Assembly: GCA_030452775.1 (NCBI GenBank)
Contig: JAKDLQ010000171.1
Span: 1-5,222, forward strand
From: Micrococcales bacterium
Lineage (GTDB): Bacteria > Actinomycetota > Actinomycetes > Actinomycetales > Dermatophilaceae
Length of the DNA stretch: 5,222 bases
Direction: 5' to 3'
Shown: positions 4,712 through 5,222 of the stretch, piece by piece
Position numbering within the stretch: position 1 is the stretch's first letter
Layout: every line of letters starts with the position of its first letter
The notes under the pieces: model-generated
The model's database searches: none
Seen by the model: only the letters and a program-made list of their open reading frames with translations
Told to the model about the DNA's origin: nothing
Translations under genes and position numbers: made by a program

Positions 4712-5222
4712 TCAGGAGAAGTCGCGAAGCGCCCGGTTCTCGATGTCGCGCAGCACCTCGTCGGCGGCGCCGGCAGACACCTCGCCACGTCGTCGCGCGC
4801 GCAGTACGAGCTGACGCTCGACGTCGCTCGCCCCGCGCAGCAGTGACTCGAGCGCCCGGCCGCGATGCTCCGCATCCTCGCTGCCATCGCTGGCGCGAGC
4901 CTGGTCCATCCGCTGCTGGGCGGCGAGGTATCCCTCGTACTGGGCGATCGCGGCCTCCCGGACATCATCATCGGCATCCGGCGACCTCTCGCGGATCTCC
5001 ACCAGCGCCGCCTCGGTGGCCCGCACCCGCAACGCGGCGATCTCCGTGGCCTCGTCGGCGTCGGTGCCGACCCCGAGCAGCCTCGTCAGCGGGGTGAGCG
5101 TCAGGCCTTGCACGACGAGCGTCAGCAGCACGCACATCAGCGCGACGGTGACGATCTCGTCACGGTTGGGCAGCGGCTCGCCGGAGGCCACCACCGCCGG
5201 CAGCGCGAGCGCGGTGGCCACC
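4712..5222 (-). CDS. C-terminal part of a CPA1-type Na+/H+ antiporter (partial, start beyond the right edge)
   Basis: The last 169 residues of a membrane cation/proton exchanger; the gene starts outside the window. The visible part opens with ATALALP, typical of the helix near the end of the CPA1 (NhaP-like) transport domain. A loop with PNRDE follows, then a hydrophobic final helix (about 22-45, ending VVQGLTLTPL). The remaining 120 or so residues form a charged, mostly helical cytoplasmic tail. Its ending, ERQLVLRARRRGEVS and a VLRDIENRALRDFS tail, resembles the ER-x-x-x-x-LR-x-x-G-E and VLR-x-I pattern of these antiporters. The family normally exports Na+ (sometimes K+ or Li+) in exchange for protons. 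The ion cannot be told from this part. Stop TGA is at 4714-4712. GTG at 5221 is an internal valine, not a start. Confidence 0.88.
   Translation of the reverse strand, partial: VATALALPAVVASGEPLPNRDEIVTVALMCVLLTLVVQGLTLTPLTRLLGVGTDADEATEIAALRVRATEAALVEIRERSPDADDDVREAAIAQYEGYLAAQQRMDQARASDGSEDAEHRGRALESLLRGASDVERQLVLRARRRGEVSAGAADEVLRDIENRALRDFS

Noticed and set aside
3631..5097. Long + strand open frame (488 codons) across the patatin-like and antiporter genes
   Set aside because: It is antisense to two clear family members, has Arg/Pro/Gly-rich composition typical of GC-rich shadow frames, and shows no motif.

Overview
The window is GC-rich double-stranded DNA with strong G/C preference at third codon positions, GTG starts and short intergenic gaps. 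This points to a high-GC actinobacterium. The protein motifs fit Actinomycetota, but I cannot name a genus from sequence alone. No tRNA, rRNA, transposon, phage or CRISPR signal is visible.

Layout: (1) Positions 1-46 probably hold the last codons of a + strand gene entering from the left. (2) Positions 47-245 are a non-coding gap between 3' ends, carrying five tandem 19-bp repeats. (3) A Fur-family metalloregulator lies on the - strand (246-836). Its histidines resemble those of the nickel regulator Nur, and a low-complexity segment of about 40 residues interrupts the protein. (4) Divergent from it across an 81-bp gap with a 6-1-6 dyad is L-threonine 3-dehydrogenase (tdh, 918-1955). It is followed, probably in the same transcript, by an alpha/beta hydrolase (1970-2677) that has lost the usual catalytic histidine. 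(5) A hairpin at 2680-2700 separates this pair from a convergent - strand pair: a patatin-like lipid hydrolase (3598-4482) followed by a YeeZ-like atypical SDR (2717-3544). (6) A 229-bp gap (4483-4711) contains several inverted and direct repeats. (7) The right edge holds the 3' part of a CPA1-type Na+/H+ antiporter (4712-5222, - strand).

Functionally this is mostly ordinary chromosomal content: threonine catabolism, lipid hydrolysis, a nucleotide-binding oxidoreductase and cation/proton exchange. The only plausible regulatory link is between the Fur-family protein and the divergent tdh operon. I see no convincing new multi-gene system. The points worth a second look are the 19-bp repeat array, the insertion in the regulator, the dyad in the divergent promoter region, and the histidine-less hydrolase.
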